From contig CAYWTY010000051.1 of NCBI GenBank assembly GCA_964461335.1, forward strand, positions 1-12,868: a DNA stretch of 12,868 nt. The letters run 5' to 3'. The notes beneath the pieces were generated by a model. The model was not told the DNA's origin. It was given only the letters and a program-made list of their open reading frames with translations, and did no database searches. Each line of letters begins with the position of its first letter. Position 1 is the stretch's first letter. Shown piece by piece: positions 1 through 7,251 of this stretch. The position numbers and the translations under genes are program-made. This DNA comes from JAKJBL01 sp964461335. GTDB lineage: Bacteria > Bacillota > Clostridia > Christensenellales > CAG-138.

Positions 1-10
1 CATAATTTAA

Positions 11-48
11 AAAGATAAAAAATGCCCCGCAAAGCTTGTTTTGCGGGG
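11..48 (-). terminator. Intrinsic terminator of the AbrB-family gene
   Basis: A hairpin pairs CCCCGCAAA (25-33) with TTTGCGGGG (40-48), a perfect 9-bp stem with a 6-base loop. Read on the minus strand it is followed by a T-rich tail (complement of the A-run at about 11-22). It begins about 24 bases past the stop codon of the AbrB-like gene. The plus-strand side also carries a short T-run, so it may act in both directions. Confidence 0.85.
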
Positions 49-71
49 TTACTTTTTTGAGAAATAATAAA

Positions 72-317
72 TTAACCAAGTTCTTTAAGCTTACTTAAGC
101 ATTCGCCGCAAATTGCCTTACCCTGGAAGGTTGTAAGGTCTGCTGCATTATCGCAAAAATAGCAGGCAGGGTTATATTTCTTTAGGATAATGGTTTCTTT
201 ATCAACAAAGATTTCAATTGAATCTTTAATGTCAATACCTAATGATCTTCGAAGCTCAATAGGGATAACGACTCTTCCCAAAGTATCCATTTTACGAACA
301 ATGCCAGTAGATTTCAT
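72..317 (-). CDS. AbrB/SpoVT-family transition-state DNA-binding regulator with C-terminal CxxC pair
   Basis: A small DNA-binding protein of the AbrB/MazE/SpoVT swapped-hairpin family, 81 aa. The signature runs MKSTGIVRKMDTLGRVVIP (residues 1-19) followed by ELRRSLGI, as in Bacillus AbrB and the N-terminal half of SpoVT. The tail carries Cys52-x2-Cys55 and Cys70-x2-Cys73, which probably bind one zinc; this form is common in Clostridia. The start was chosen at 317: AAAGGA lies 8 bases upstream of this ATG, whereas the in-frame ATG at 326 overlaps that ribosome site. Proteins of this family control entry to stationary phase and sporulation genes. It diverges from spmA-spmB across 166 bases, so it may regulate them, but that is inference. 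The gene is AT-richer than its neighbours and holds the only GATC I found. Confidence 0.9.
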   Translation of the reverse strand: MKSTGIVRKMDTLGRVVIPIELRRSLGIDIKDSIEIFVDKETIILKKYNPACYFCDNAADLTTFQGKAICGECLSKLKELG

Positions 318-380
318 ATAAATCATCCTTTCCGTACCCTTTTGTTAGATGGGTGTATCCTCATAAATACATGCTATACA

Positions 381-410
381 ATAATACACATATTTCGCAC
401 TAACAGTCAA
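381..410 (-). promoter_or_regulatory. Sigma-A-type promoter for the AbrB-family gene
   Basis: On the minus strand, TTGACT (405-410) and TATTAT (381-386) are separated by 18 bases. The predicted start near 374 gives an untranslated leader of about 57 bases. The -35 matches the consensus at 5 of 6 positions and so does the -10. Spacing is one base longer than ideal. Confidence 0.55.
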
Positions 411-483
411 TACAAATATGAATGAGAAATAGCTGTTAAATGTAAACAAAATATGGATATTGTGTTAAGGAGTGTCTTTATAC

Positions 484-1050
484 ATGATGGGCTGGATTTG
501 GAGCATCCTCTTTTGTGCAGGAACGCTCTATGCTACATTTACCATTGGCGGGGATGCAGCGCTTAGTGCAATGCTAAAGGGCACATCCGAAAGCGTAACT
601 CTATGCTTAAAGCTCCTTGGCACACATATGCTCTTTATGGGGCTATTGTCAATTGCAAAAGAAGCAGGGCTGGTTCTTGCTCTATCTAAGCGCCTTAAGC
701 GCATAATAAAATGGATGCTGCCTGAGGCAAAGCAGGCAACAGGCGCAATTGCGCTTAATTTTGCTGCAAACATGCTTGGCATGGGCAATGCTGCAACGCC
801 TTTTGGCCTTGAGGCAATGCGTATTATGCAGCTTGAAAATAAAAATAAGGATGTTGCAACAGGCACAATGTGCGCGTTCCTTGCAATAAACGCGTCTGCG
901 CTTGAAATAATCCCAACAACTATGATTGGGCTTAGGGCAGCATACGGCTCACCAACACCAGGCGCAATTGTGCTGCCTACGCTTATATCCTCAGGTACTG
1001 CGACTTTGGTTACAATACTAATTTGCCGCAGACTTATTAAAAAAAGATGA
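484..1050 (+). CDS. spmA: Spore maturation protein A
   Basis: An integral membrane protein of the nucleoside-recognition ('Gate') domain family, 188 aa (B. subtilis SpmA is about 196 aa). With SpmB it is needed for spore-core dehydration and heat resistance; the transported substrate is not established. The SpmA hallmark LNFAANMLGMGNAATPFGLEAM lies near residues 91-112, then a segment containing AINASALEIIPTT. Several hydrophobic helices are evident (near the N-terminus, around 48-65 and in the last 50 residues). The start at 484 follows AAGGAG at 467-472. A GTG at 472 is in frame but overlaps that site, so the ATG is preferred; the 11-base spacing is rather long. It overlaps spmB by ATGA, indicating translational coupling. 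No convincing sigma-E promoter was found upstream. Confidence 0.92.
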   Translation: MMGWIWSILFCAGTLYATFTIGGDAALSAMLKGTSESVTLCLKLLGTHMLFMGLLSIAKEAGLVLALSKRLKRIIKWMLPEAKQATGAIALNFAANMLGMGNAATPFGLEAMRIMQLENKNKDVATGTMCAFLAINASALEIIPTTMIGLRAAYGSPTPGAIVLPTLISSGTATLVTILICRRLIKKR

Positions 1051-1553
1051 GCGCAGTTTTGCCGCTTCTTGCATGCAGCCTTATTATATACGCTTCTATT
1101 AAGCGTATAAATGTGTATGAGGCTTTTGTAAAGGGCGCACTTGAGGCGCTGCCAATGCTATTAAAAATCCTCCCCTATATTGCTGCAATGCTCATTTGCA
1201 TTAAGCTTTTGGTTGACGGTGGCGTGCTCTACGCGTTTATAGGGTTAATACGCGGCCCATTAAATGCGCTTGGTATGCCTGAGGCGCTTTTGCCGCTTGC
1301 ACTGCTTCGCCAATTTTCGGGAAGCGGCGCAATGGCGCTTGTAACTGAAATATTTGAAAAGCACGGTACAGATAGCAGCTTAGGGCTTATGGCGTCAACT
1401 ATGATGGGTGCAAGCGAAACAATTTTTTATACGCTTGCGCTTTATTTCGGCTCAGCAGGCATAAAAAAGACAGGCTTTACTCTGCCTGTTTCGCTGCTTG
1501 CAGCTTTAATTTCAATAGTTATGAGCGTCCTTGCAGTAAACTGGCTTTTTTAG
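1047..1553 (+). CDS. spmB: Spore maturation protein B
   Basis: The partner of SpmA and also a Gate-domain membrane protein, 168 aa (B. subtilis SpmB is about 178 aa). The family signature is clear: KGALEALPMLLKILPYIAAM near residues 29-48, LLPLALLRQFSGSGAM near 81-96, and the stretch around MGASETIFYTLALYFGSAGIKKT near 120-142. It ends in a hydrophobic helix. The ATG lies inside the spmA stop (ATGA at 1047-1050) and has no strong ribosome site of its own, so translation probably depends on spmA. Together the pair is expected in the developing spore membrane. No terminator was found between spmB and the next gene, 61 bases on. Confidence 0.93.
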   Translation: MSAVLPLLACSLIIYASIKRINVYEAFVKGALEALPMLLKILPYIAAMLICIKLLVDGGVLYAFIGLIRGPLNALGMPEALLPLALLRQFSGSGAMALVTEIFEKHGTDSSLGLMASTMMGASETIFYTLALYFGSAGIKKTGFTLPVSLLAALISIVMSVLAVNWLF

Positions 1554-1578
1554 GTGTATGTAAGTTGGCGCATATTTG

Positions 1579-1587
1579 TGGTATGAT
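1579..1587 (+). promoter_or_regulatory. Candidate extended -10 promoter for comB
   Basis: TGG-TATGAT forms an extended -10 element 27 bases upstream of the comB ATG. No good -35 lies 17 bases upstream (the bases there read TGTAAG). It could give comB a transcript independent of spmAB. Read-through from spmB is equally possible because no terminator separates the two. Confidence 0.35.
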
Positions 1588-1614
1588 GCAAGTATAAAGT
1601 TCTAAGGAGAGTCC

Positions 1615-2331
1615 ATGCAAATAACAACATACCCCTTCCCGCAGGCTGTTACGGAAAAGCATTTTTATAAAAAAACCGCTGTTGTTGTTGATGTGCTTCG
1701 TGCAACAACAAGCATTATAGAGGCGCTTAGAAACGGCGCTGCTCAAGTTATAACTGCACGCGACCCTGCAGAGGCAATGGCGTTTTATTCGCATTTTGGC
1801 AAGAAAGACAGTGTGCTTGCAGGCGAACGCGGTGGCTTAAGGCTGCCTGACTTTGAGCTTGGAAACTCACCGCTTGAGTTTTCTAAAAAAGTTGTAGATG
1901 GTAAAACCGTAGTTATATGCACAACAAACGGAACACAAGCAATTTACGCATGCCGCGGTGCATCAAGGCTTTTAATAGGCGCAATGCGAAACAGAACTGC
2001 AGTTGCAAAAGAGGCGCTAAAGCAAGGTGAGGATATTACGCTTATTTGCGCTGGTACACTTGGCGAATGTTCAGCAGACGATATTATTGCTTGCGGCGGA
2101 ATCCTTAGCGCAATATTAGAGCAATGCGAAACAGCGCCTGAGCTTAACGACTTTAGCCGCATATGCATGCTTACATACTCAGCATGGTGTAAAGGAGAAG
2201 CGGATTTATCTCTTACAACCCATTACAAGCGGCTTTTTGAGCTTGGCTTTGTCGAAGACCTAAGCTTCTGCTTTGAGCAGGATAAAACCGATGTTGTGCC
2301 AGAGTATAATAATGGGAGTATTAAGGGGTAA
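1615..2331 (+). CDS. comB: ComB-family 2-phosphosulfolactate phosphatase
   Basis: A magnesium-dependent acid phosphatase of the ComB family, 238 aa, predicted to convert (R)-2-phospho-3-sulfolactate to 3-sulfolactate. This is a step in coenzyme M synthesis in methanogens; homologues occur in Bacillus, whose spores contain sulfolactate. Family motifs are intact: VVVDVLRATTSI (23-34), LAGERGG (68-74), ELGNSPLEF (81-89), VICTTNGTQAI (100-110), and a C-terminal SADDIIACGGIL segment. AAGGAGA (1604-1610) precedes the ATG at ideal spacing. It lies just after spmB on the same strand, so a spore role is plausible. No phosphosulfolactate synthase (comA) is present in this window, so the true substrate is unproven. 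Confidence 0.88.
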   Translation: MQITTYPFPQAVTEKHFYKKTAVVVDVLRATTSIIEALRNGAAQVITARDPAEAMAFYSHFGKKDSVLAGERGGLRLPDFELGNSPLEFSKKVVDGKTVVICTTNGTQAIYACRGASRLLIGAMRNRTAVAKEALKQGEDITLICAGTLGECSADDIIACGGILSAILEQCETAPELNDFSRICMLTYSAWCKGEADLSLTTHYKRLFELGFVEDLSFCFEQDKTDVVPEYNNGSIKG

Positions 2332-2360
2332 ATGCTGCGGGTTAAGGCTTTATAATAGCT

Positions 2361-2882
2361 CTACTCCCCGCCCTTAAAATGCCCCTTATTAAGCGCGTTT
2401 AAAATTTCTTCCTGTTTTTTTGTTATAGCATCTAATCTGTTATAAAGCTCCTCAATGAGAATTTCGGATTTGAGGTTTGTTTTATAGTCGTTTTGCGCGC
2501 GCAGCCTGTCCTTTTCTTCCTGCCTGTTTTGGCTCATCATAATTACAGGCGCCTGTATTGCAGCAACGCATGAAAGTATGAGGTTTAATAAAATATACGG
2601 GTATGGGTCTGCTGCGCTTGTAAGCAGGAGCGTATTTAGCACAATCCACCCCAAAATGCAGCCTAAAAAAATTAGTATAAATACCCAGCTTCCAACAAAT
2701 TTAGCAATTGCATCTGCAGCTTTGCCGCTTAATGTTTGCGTGCTTGAATGGTCTGCGCTTGTGTTTTTAGTGAGCTTATTCTCAAGCAAGAGCTTAATAA
2801 TTTCTTCATCCTCAAGGCTTCGCTCTTGCTGGTCTTCAAGGATTCTTAAAATTAAATCCGAATTGCGTAAATAGGGCTGCAT
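2361..2882 (-). CDS. DUF1003 family membrane protein
   Basis: An uncharacterised membrane protein of the DUF1003 family, 173 aa from the chosen start. The diagnostic core is present: GSWVFILIFLGCILGWIVLN (about 65-84, first helix), then DPYPYILLNLILSCVAAIQAPVIMMSQNRQEEKDR, with a second helix inside it, and DYKTNLKSEI. A charged helical tail that may be coiled-coil (LYNRLDAITKKQEEILNAL) ends the protein, so both ends probably lie in the cytoplasm. The start is uncertain: the ATG at 2882 follows GGGGGA 7 bases upstream, while an upstream TTG at 2948 would overlap the end of guaA and lacks a good ribosome site. It is the last gene of the leuS-guaA operon and converges on comB with a 29-base gap. 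Biochemical function is unknown. Confidence 0.8.
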   Translation of the reverse strand: MQPYLRNSDLILRILEDQQERSLEDEEIIKLLLENKLTKNTSADHSSTQTLSGKAADAIAKFVGSWVFILIFLGCILGWIVLNTLLLTSAADPYPYILLNLILSCVAAIQAPVIMMSQNRQEEKDRLRAQNDYKTNLKSEILIEELYNRLDAITKKQEEILNALNKGHFKGGE

Positions 2883-2934
2883 AAGGAAATCCCCCAATCC
2901 TTTTATTGCATTTGTGCGATTGCTTAAAGCCCCC

Positions 2935-4458
2935 CTACTCCCACTCAACAGTTCCAGGCGGCTTATCCGTTAAATCGTACACAACACGGTTTACATGCTT
3001 AACTTCTGAAAGTATGCGGTTTGATATTCGCTTTATAAGCGGGTATGGAAGCTCTGCTGACTCTACTGTCATTGCATCAACCGAATGTACTGCGCGAAGT
3101 GCTATCGCATAGTCGTATGTGCGTTTATCGCCTGAAACGCCTACGCTTTTTATGCCTGTAAATACTGTAAAGTATTGAAACAGGCTTTCATCAAGGCCTG
3201 CTGCTTTAATTTCCTCACGCAGGATATAGTCGCTCTCACGCACAAGCTCGAGCTTTTCTTCAGTAACTTCCCCAAGAACGCGTATTGCAAGCCCAGGGCC
3301 AGGGAAGGGCTGCCGCCACACAAGCGCATGGGGTATGCCTAGGCTTTCGCCCAAAAGCCGAACCTCATCTTTAAAGAGCATCCTAAGAGGCTCAACAAGC
3401 CCTTTAAAGCGGATATCTTTGGGAAGCCCGCCTACATTGTGGTGGCTCTTTATTGTTTTAGCAGTCTTTGTGCCGCTTTCTATAACATCCGTATAAATCG
3501 TGCCCTGCAAAAGATACTCTGCATTTAACTTTTCTGACTCTTCTTCAAATACGCGGATAAACTCCTCACCAATGATTTTACGCTTTTGTTCAGGCTCAAC
3601 AACTCCAGCAAGCCTTTTTAAAAAGCGCTCTCTTGCATTAACGCGAATAATATTTATGCCAAGTTCGTCATGGTAATAGCTCATTACTTCATCTGCTTCA
3701 AACTTGCGCAAAAGCCCGTGGTCTACGAAAATGCAGCTTAGCTTCTCCCCCACTGCTTTATATGCAAGCACGCTTGCAACTGCGCTATCAACACCGCCTG
3801 AAAACGCGCCCAAAATACGCGCATTGCCTACTGTTTTTGCAATATCATCAATTAAACCTGCTGAAAGTGTTTTCGGGCTGTAACTTAGGTTTAAGCCGCA
3901 AATTGCTTTTAAGAAGTTTTCTATTACTTTTATGCCCTCTTTTGCAGCTTGCACTTCCGGGTGAAACTGTACGCCGTAAAGCCGCTTTGCATCGTTTGCA
4001 AAGGCTGCAATCGGGCTTTTTAGCGTTGAGGCAATAATGTTAAAGCCAGGAGGCGCTTTTATAACTCTGTCATTATGCGTCATAAACACAGTTTGTTCGC
4101 TTATTGAGTTAAAAAGCGGGTGTGCTTTAAGTATAGCTTCTGTTAAGCCGTTTTCTGATGCTTCCATTGTTTCTACAACTCCAGAAAACCGCTTTGCTAT
4201 ATATTGCATGCCATAGCAAATGCCAAGCACAGGTACGCCAAGGTTAAACACCTCGTTGCTGCACTCTTTTTTACTGCTTTCGTTTACACTGCTTGGCCCC
4301 CCTGTTAGGATAATGCCGGAAAGCCCGGCGCTTTTTATGCGCCCAATTTCTGCATCATACGGTAGAAGCTCGCTGTATGCGCCTGCTTCGCGAACACGCC
4401 GCGCAATAAGGCTGCTGTACTGGCCGCCAAAATCGAGGATTGCTATGCGTTCGTGCAT
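2935..4458 (-). CDS. guaA: GMP synthase (glutamine-hydrolysing)
   Basis: Converts XMP to GMP using ATP and glutamine, the last step of guanine nucleotide synthesis; cytosolic dimer. 507 aa, normal for the family. The class I glutamine amidotransferase domain comes first: nucleophile Cys81 in GICYGMQ, with His166 and Glu168 in YGVQFHPEV. The ATP pyrophosphatase P-loop SGGVDS follows (220-225). The C-terminal dimerisation and XMP-binding domain includes RQPFPGPGLAIRVLGE and ends in the usual DLTDKPPGTVEWE. The start at 4458 has GGAGG 5 bases upstream; an in-frame GTG at 4470 overlaps that site and is rejected. It begins 12 bases after the leuS stop, so it shares the leuS transcript and, by inference, its T-box control. 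No separate promoter or guanine-sensing riboswitch was seen in front of it. Confidence 0.97.
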   Translation of the reverse strand: MHERIAILDFGGQYSSLIARRVREAGAYSELLPYDAEIGRIKSAGLSGIILTGGPSSVNESSKKECSNEVFNLGVPVLGICYGMQYIAKRFSGVVETMEASENGLTEAILKAHPLFNSISEQTVFMTHNDRVIKAPPGFNIIASTLKSPIAAFANDAKRLYGVQFHPEVQAAKEGIKVIENFLKAICGLNLSYSPKTLSAGLIDDIAKTVGNARILGAFSGGVDSAVASVLAYKAVGEKLSCIFVDHGLLRKFEADEVMSYYHDELGINIIRVNARERFLKRLAGVVEPEQKRKIIGEEFIRVFEEESEKLNAEYLLQGTIYTDVIESGTKTAKTIKSHHNVGGLPKDIRFKGLVEPLRMLFKDEVRLLGESLGIPHALVWRQPFPGPGLAIRVLGEVTEEKLELVRESDYILREEIKAAGLDESLFQYFTVFTGIKSVGVSGDKRTYDYAIALRAVHSVDAMTVESAELPYPLIKRISNRILSEVKHVNRVVYDLTDKPPGTVEWE

Positions 4459-4470
4459 TTTTACCTCCAC

Positions 4471-6885
4471 TTAAAGCGCGACTATATTTACAAGGTTTCG
4501 CGCAACTATTACTTTTTTAATTGTCTTTCCTGCTAAAAACTGCGCAATATCTTCGCATTGGAGCGCAGCTTCTTGAATAGCTTCTGTTGAAGATGCAGTT
4601 TCTATAACCATGCGCCCTCTAAGTTTGCCGTTTATTTGAATAGCCATATCAATTGTGCTTTCAAGTAGAGCAGCTTCGTCATATTTCGGCCATTGCGTTT
4701 TAAAAAGCTCCGCATAGCCTAAGCGCTCATTAAGCTCCTCTGCAATATGCGGCGCAACAGGCGAAAGCAGGGTAAGGAGCATGTGAAGCTCATAGCTTGT
4801 AATTGAACCCTTTTGGTAAATATCATTTACAAGCGCCATCATTGTAGCAATGGCTGTGTTAAACTTCATGCGCTCATAATCTTCTGTGACCTTCTTTATG
4901 CACGCGTGGAGCTTTGGGCGAATATCTAGAGTTTCGCCTTGTTCATTTGGGTTTAGCATGTCAATAAGCCGCCATACACGGTCTAAGAAGCGGCGGCAGC
5001 CGCGCGCGCCTGTTTCGCTCCATGGTATTGGCTGGTCAAACGCGCCCATAAACATTTCATAAAGGCGGAATGTGTCAGCGCCAAGCTCATCTACAATATC
5101 ATCCGGGTTTACTACATTGCCGCGTGACTTTGACATTTTTTCGCCGTTTTCACCGAGAATCATGCCATGGCTTGTGCGTTTTTGATATGGTTCGCTCGTA
5201 GGCACAACCCCTATATCATAGAGGAACTTATGCCAAAAGCGCGAATAAAGCAGGTGGAGCGTTGTATGCTCCATGCCGCCATTGTACCAATCAACAGGCG
5301 ACCAGTATAAAAGCTCCTCTTTTCTTGCAAGCGCCTCATCATTATGCGGGTCAATATAGCGTAAAAAATACCAGGAAGAGCCTGCCCATTGCGGCATTGT
5401 ATCTGTTTCGCGCTTTGCGCTTTTGCCGCATTTCGGGCATGTTGTCTTTACCCAGTCCTTTGCGCGCTCAAGCGGGCTTGAGCCATCATCTCCAGGGATA
5501 AACTCTAAAAGCTCAGGCAGCACAAGCGGAAGCTCACTTTCAGGCAAAGCGACCCAGCCGCAGTTTTCGCAGTTAACAAGGGGTATTGGCTCGCCCCAAT
5601 ACCTTTGGCGCGAAAACACCCAATCCCGAAGCTTATAGTTAATTTTGCGCTTGCCGAGGTTCCTTTCAACAAGCCACTCTGTAATAAATGGGATTGCCTC
5701 ATTTGCGCTCATACCGTTTAAAATGCCGGAGTTTACCATTGTGCCATCATCAATGTCGCTGTATGCAGCTACGCTTATATCGCCGCCTGAAACAACCTCA
5801 ACAATGGGCAGGCTGAATGTCTTTGCAAACTCATAGTCGCGCTCGTCATGGCCAGGCACTGCCATTATTGCACCTGTGCCATAGCTTATAAGCACATAGT
5901 CCGAAACCCAAACCGGAATCCTTTCGTTGTTTACAGGGTTTATTGCGCTTATGCCCTTCAAAGGCACGCCTGTTTTTTCGCGGGTAAGCTCGCTGCGCTC
6001 AAAGTCGGATTTACGCGCTGCTTTAGCTTTGTAGCTTTGCACTTCATCAAGATTTGTTATTTTTGTGTTTAATGCGTCAATGAGCGGATGTTCTGGCGCA
6101 ATTACCATATAGGTTGCGCCAAAGAGCGTATCAGGCCTTGTTGTAAAGACCATAAGCTCTTGTGTTGAGCCTTCAATTCTAAAGAGCACTTCAGCGCCTT
6201 CACTTCTGCCTATCCAGTTGCGCTGCTGAATTTTTACTTTTTCTATATAGTCGAGACTATCAAGGTCATCAATAAGCCGCTGTGCATATTCTGTAATTTT
6301 AAGCATCCACTGGCTTTTTACGCGGCGCACAACAGCGCCCTTGCAGCGCTCACACACACCATCAACAACTTCTTCGTTTGCAAGCCCAACCTTGCAGCGC
6401 GTGCAGAAGTTTATGGGGATTTCAGCCTTATACGCGAGGTTGTGCTCGAAAAGCTTTAGGAATATCCATTGCGTCCATTTGTAGTATGCAGGGTCAGTCG
6501 TATTTACCTCACGCGACCAGTCAAAGCTAAAGCCAAGGCGCTTTAGCTGCGCTGTAAACTTTTTAATATTGTCGCGCGTTACAATAGCAGGGTGAATGCC
6601 TGTTTGCATTGCGTAGTTTTCAGTAGGCAGCCCAAACGCATCCCAGCCTATTGGGAACAGTACATTATAGCCTTCCATGCGCCTCTTTCGGCAAATGATG
6701 TCAAGGGCTGTGTTGCTCCTTGGGTGGCCAACGTGTAGCCCCATGCCTGAGGGGTACGGGAACTCAATAAGCCCGTAAAACTTGGGCTTTTCGTGGGATG
6801 CCTCTGCATTAAAGCAGCCGCAGTCTTCCCAATGCTGCTGCCATTTAGGCTCGATTATACTTGGCTCGTATTTGTTGATTTGCAT
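4471..6885 (-). CDS. leuS: Leucyl-tRNA synthetase
   Basis: Charges tRNA-Leu with leucine; cytosolic class I synthetase, 804 aa, standard bacterial length. The catalytic fold shows PYPSGMGLHVGHP (43-55, the HIGH-type motif) and EKMSKS (582-587). A Cys4 zinc module lies at Cys161/164/178/181. The CP1 editing domain contains TTRPDTLFGATYMV (248-261). A second Cys4 cluster lies around CENCGW and CPKCGK. The C-terminal region matches the anticodon-binding domain and ends in the small beta domain (IQINGKLRGRMVIE). GGAGG sits 6 bases before the ATG. It is the first gene of the operon leuS-guaA-DUF1003 and is preceded by a T-box leader, so its expression should rise when uncharged tRNA-Leu accumulates. 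Confidence 0.98.
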   Translation of the reverse strand: MQINKYEPSIIEPKWQQHWEDCGCFNAEASHEKPKFYGLIEFPYPSGMGLHVGHPRSNTALDIICRKRRMEGYNVLFPIGWDAFGLPTENYAMQTGIHPAIVTRDNIKKFTAQLKRLGFSFDWSREVNTTDPAYYKWTQWIFLKLFEHNLAYKAEIPINFCTRCKVGLANEEVVDGVCERCKGAVVRRVKSQWMLKITEYAQRLIDDLDSLDYIEKVKIQQRNWIGRSEGAEVLFRIEGSTQELMVFTTRPDTLFGATYMVIAPEHPLIDALNTKITNLDEVQSYKAKAARKSDFERSELTREKTGVPLKGISAINPVNNERIPVWVSDYVLISYGTGAIMAVPGHDERDYEFAKTFSLPIVEVVSGGDISVAAYSDIDDGTMVNSGILNGMSANEAIPFITEWLVERNLGKRKINYKLRDWVFSRQRYWGEPIPLVNCENCGWVALPESELPLVLPELLEFIPGDDGSSPLERAKDWVKTTCPKCGKSAKRETDTMPQWAGSSWYFLRYIDPHNDEALARKEELLYWSPVDWYNGGMEHTTLHLLYSRFWHKFLYDIGVVPTSEPYQKRTSHGMILGENGEKMSKSRGNVVNPDDIVDELGADTFRLYEMFMGAFDQPIPWSETGARGCRRFLDRVWRLIDMLNPNEQGETLDIRPKLHACIKKVTEDYERMKFNTAIATMMALVNDIYQKGSITSYELHMLLTLLSPVAPHIAEELNERLGYAELFKTQWPKYDEAALLESTIDMAIQINGKLRGRMVIETASSTEAIQEAALQCEDIAQFLAGKTIKKVIVARNLVNIVAL

Positions 6886-6907
6886 AGCTTACCTCCGCAA
6901 TAAATAT

Positions 6908-6938
6908 AAAAAACCACGTCTCAAGTAAAGAGACGAGG
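6908..6938 (-). terminator. Regulated terminator of the leuS T-box
   Basis: On the minus strand CCTCGTCTC (6938-6930) pairs with GAGACGTGG (6922-6914) with one T-T mismatch and a 7-base loop. It is followed by TTTTTT (6913-6908). It directly follows the T-box sequence, whose antiterminator would use the 5' side of this stem. Confidence 0.9.
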
Positions 6939-7147
6939 CTTATTCGTGGTACCACTCTTTTTCGCATTATGCCTTAAACCCTTAACGCGGGAAACGCTGC
7001 GCTTAATGCAAAATGCTTTTCACGCAGGAGCTCTTGCGGCGAGTATGCGCTTTGCTTCCCGCCGCTTCTCACCATGCGCGGCTCTCTTTGGGGTAAAAAA
7101 ACGCTGCTCCGCAATCAAACGCTCATATATGCCTAAAGGCAAGTAAT
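6908..7147 (-). ncRNA. T-box riboswitch leader (tRNA-Leu) of leuS
   Basis: The leuS leader carries all parts of a T-box. Stem I closes with GGAGC pairing GCTCC. It has an AGAGAGC bulge and a GGTG apical motif, and a 3' internal loop with CTC at 7043-7041 followed by G, which is the likely Leu specifier codon. The 14-base T-box motif AGAGTGGTACCACG occupies 6958-6945, with TGG available to pair with the tRNA NCCA end. A terminator follows directly. Uncharged tRNA-Leu with a GAG anticodon should favour the antiterminator and expression of leuS, guaA and the DUF1003 gene. Specifier assignment is by position and by analogy with other leuS T-boxes, and was not folded computationally. Confidence 0.93.
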
Positions 7148-7153
7148 GCAGTT

Positions 7154-7182
7154 ATTTTATACTCAAGCTAAGCAGTTGTCAA
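7154..7182 (-). promoter_or_regulatory. Sigma-A promoter of the leuS-guaA operon
   Basis: Perfect -35 TTGACA (7182-7177), a 17-base spacer and -10 TAAAAT (7159-7154, 5 of 6). The predicted start near 7147 leaves about 260 bases of leader before the leuS ATG, the right size for a T-box. It lies between the end of rsmI and the leader. No clear terminator for rsmI was seen at 7183-7251. Confidence 0.88.
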
Positions 7183-7251
7183 CGCTTGCTGGCTAGCTAT
7201 TGTATATGCCTGCATGTTTTAATATTATTGTGTTTATATGTAAAGCTCTGC

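Noticed and set aside
354..382. Possible sigma-E promoter for spmA (TATACAAT at 375-382)
   Set aside because: The -10 resembles CATACAnT but the upstream region lacks a good -35, it overlaps the -10 of the leftward promoter, and it is about 100 bases from spmA. Not strong enough to list.
2337..2371. GCGGG/CCCGC hairpin between comB and the DUF1003 gene
   Set aside because: The 5-bp stem has a 25-base loop and no T-run on either side; it is not a convincing terminator.
6946..7146. A 66-codon rightward open frame
   Set aside because: It is the complement of the leuS T-box leader, has no ribosome site, and gives a peptide with no recognisable features.
7183..7251. Expected terminator after rsmI
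   Set aside because: No hairpin with a T-run was found; rsmI transcripts may simply continue into the leuS promoter region and T-box.
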